A DNA stretch of 64,000 nucleotides, taken from the NCBI RefSeq assembly GCF_000423825.1, contig NZ_AUIS01000004.1, positions 145,351 to 209,350 of the forward strand, read 5' to 3'. Every line of letters begins with the position of its first letter. The stretch's first letter is position 1. A model generated the notes under the pieces. It worked only from the letters and a program-made list of their open reading frames with translations. It did not search any database and was not told where the DNA came from. Made by a program: the position numbers and the translations under genes. Positions 63,249-64,000 of the stretch are shown here, one piece after another. This DNA is from Thermithiobacillus tepidarius DSM 3134. Lineage in GTDB: Bacteria > Pseudomonadota > Gammaproteobacteria > Acidithiobacillales > Thermithiobacillaceae.

Positions 63249-63349
63249 GTTAGGGTGGGTAAAATCGTCAAAGATTTGGCACTTAGTCGCGTGCTTGACA
63301 TGGGGAAATGTTGCACACCATACTGGCGTAAAACCTGCGCCAGTTAGGG
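63249..63349. other. attI-like region with GTTAGGG repeats and inverted repeat
   Basis: GTTAGGG occurs at 63249-63255 and 63343-63349; ACTGGCG (63322-63328) and CGCCAGT (63338-63344) form an inverted repeat whose right arm joins the second GTTAGGG. Position next to intI start fits an integron attachment site, but the core differs from GTTRRRY at its last base. Confidence 0.35.
63295..63324 (+). promoter_or_regulatory. possible cassette promoter (Pc-like)
   Basis: TTGACA (63295-63300), 18-base spacer, CATACT (63319-63324), pointing away from intI towards the small frames, as an integron cassette promoter would. Confidence 0.5.
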
Positions 63350-63376
63350 TATGTAATACAAATTAGGCCTCTTCTC

Positions 63377-63559
63377 ATGGAATACACACTAGACAGCGAC
63401 TGCATGCGCGAAAAGCGCGCGGAGCTAATCCGGATAGCAGCAGCGTCACTCGATCCAAGAGACTCCAAATTGGCGGAGCGATTAGTGGATACTTTCTGCT
63501 CTCTAGCGCCACCGCTTGATCCACCAGTTGTGATGAAGTACGTCACAATTTACTCATGA
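63377..63559 (+). CDS. small unknown protein, possible integron cassette gene
   Basis: 60 residues, no recognised family: MEYTLDSDCMREKRAELIRI, then a helical, charged stretch and PPLDPPVVMKYVT. Base composition is clearly AT-richer than the rest of the window. No ribosome site is visible and there is no clear attC after it, so it may be a decayed fragment. Confidence 0.35.
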   Translation: MEYTLDSDCMREKRAELIRIAAASLDPRDSKLAERLVDTFCSLAPPLDPPVVMKYVTIYS

Positions 63560-63574
63560 GGTACAAGCGGCGGC

Positions 63575-63697
63575 ATGTCCAGAAAGGCTGGTAATTTGTG
63601 GCTGAACTGGCGAAAGTTTGCGAGCGACTTCGGAGACCTAAGCTTAACTGTGGCAGGTGTAATTGCAGAACCCAAACTGGCCCCTTTGGCTGCCCTA
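63575..63697 (+). pseudogene. small frame cut by the IS element
   Basis: Forty-one codons (MSRKAGNLWLNWRKFASDFG and so on) up to the presumed IS border at 63697/63698; the frame then runs on to 63781 through sequence antisense to the transposase. The last native part (LTVAGVIAEPKLAPLAAL) is hydrophobic. Unknown protein; probably interrupted. Confidence 0.4.
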
Positions 63698-64000
63698 GGG
63701 TCTGTTCTCAATCAAGCCAACCAGACGATGGAACAAGCCAGATGGACGAACGACAGGAAGGAGTGGGCGAGCTTGTCGTAACGCGTGGCGATGCGTCTGA
63801 ATTGCTTGATGCGAGCGAAGAAACGCTCGATCAGATTGCGGCTCTTGTAGATATGCCGGTCGAACGAGCGGGGGTTGAGTCGGTTGGAACGCGGCGGGAT
63901 TACCGCCTGACCGCCCTGCGTCGTAATTGTTTCGACGAAGGCATCCGAATCGTAGCCCTTGTCGGCCACGATGAATTCGGCCGGCTGATCCTGGATCAGT
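63698..64000 (-). mobile_element. IS5-family insertion sequence, one end (runs off window)
   Basis: The end is placed at GGGTCTGTTC (63698-63707) because it follows CTA/CTAG, a common target for IS5-family (IS427 type) elements, and the transposase stops 14 bases inside. The other end is beyond the window. Confidence 0.7.
63712..64000 (-). CDS. IS5-family transposase, C-terminal part
   Basis: Partial, N-terminus beyond the window. DDE-domain residues: IVADKGYDSDAFVETI with the second aspartate, then PRSNRLNPRSFDRHIYKSRN and LIERFFARIKQFRRIATRYDK with the catalytic glutamate. The ending HSFLSFVHLACSIVWLA is typical of the IS427 group second frame. No frameshift seen in the visible part. Confidence 0.88.
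   Translation of the reverse strand, partial: LIQDQPAEFIVADKGYDSDAFVETITTQGGQAVIPPRSNRLNPRSFDRHIYKSRNLIERFFARIKQFRRIATRYDKLAHSFLSFVHLACSIVWLA

Noticed and set aside
63661..63667. GCTTAAC-like attC core near 63650-63656
   Set aside because: A single 7-base match to RYYYAAC inside an open frame with no partner GTTRRRY at the right distance.

Overview
The window is 64 kb of high-GC, densely coded bacterial chromosome, almost all of it core genes. Gene content (dksA, an isc operon with hscBA-fdx-iscX, bamB-der, pilW, rodZ, mutS, rmuC, mscS-type channel) points to the Gammaproteobacteria or a close relative. A CbbY-type sugar-bisphosphate phosphatase, a periplasmic DsrE-like protein and an FTR1 iron permease would suit a Calvin-cycle, sulfur/iron-using lithoautotroph of the Acidithiobacillia type. 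That assignment is inference; the window has no rRNA and no cbb, sox or dsr operon.

Layout. 1-3.5 kb: end of slyD, then a minus-strand cluster dksA-pyrC-uppP-dedA. 3.7-8.4 kb: plus-strand cbbY-like phosphatase, an EAL-HDOD signalling protein, a helical-bundle protein, a thioredoxin-reductase-like flavoprotein and a DUF202 membrane protein. 8.4-17.4 kb: minus-strand queF plus a sugar kinase, then smc and ligA on the plus strand, separated by two minus-strand genes where zipA often lies. 17.5-19.8 kb: a low-complexity secreted protein, a long AT-rich gene-free stretch and a tiny lipoprotein. 19.8-25 kb: rmuC, mutS, suhB.

25-46 kb is the core of the window: trmJ, cysE, then iscR, two cysteine desulfurases, iscU, iscA, hscB, hscA, fdx, iscX and mnmA (closed by a terminator), followed by ndk-rlmN-pilW-rodZ-ispG-hisS, two oligopeptide-type ABC ATPases, yfgM, bamB and der. 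The run makes cysteine precursor (CysE), moves sulfur from cysteine (desulfurases), builds Fe-S clusters (IscU/HscBA/Fdx/IscX) and includes users of that sulfur and those clusters (MnmA, RlmN, IspG). Near-consensus type 1 IscR operators lie before both cysE and iscR, suggesting joint Fe-S control.

46-58 kb holds housekeeping and envelope genes (elyC-like, mug, MBL hydrolase, VOC protein, DsrE, 2H phosphodiesterase, a DUF421 protein, a DUF2254 protein, a MscS channel), a cytochrome c-FTR1 iron permease behind a Fur-like box, and xseA. 58-62.3 kb: a DUF2892 protein, a structured leader, guaB-guaA and tadA.

62.3-64 kb is the only clearly accessory segment: a decayed integron integrase (in-frame amber codon and a probable internal deletion) facing a promoter and recombination-site-like sequence, two lower-GC small frames, and an IS5-family element running off the end. 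Dispersed repeats include five REP-like palindromes and three heptamer arrays of a GTGANNN type, one of them eight perfect units just before hisS. No tRNA, rRNA or CRISPR array was seen.
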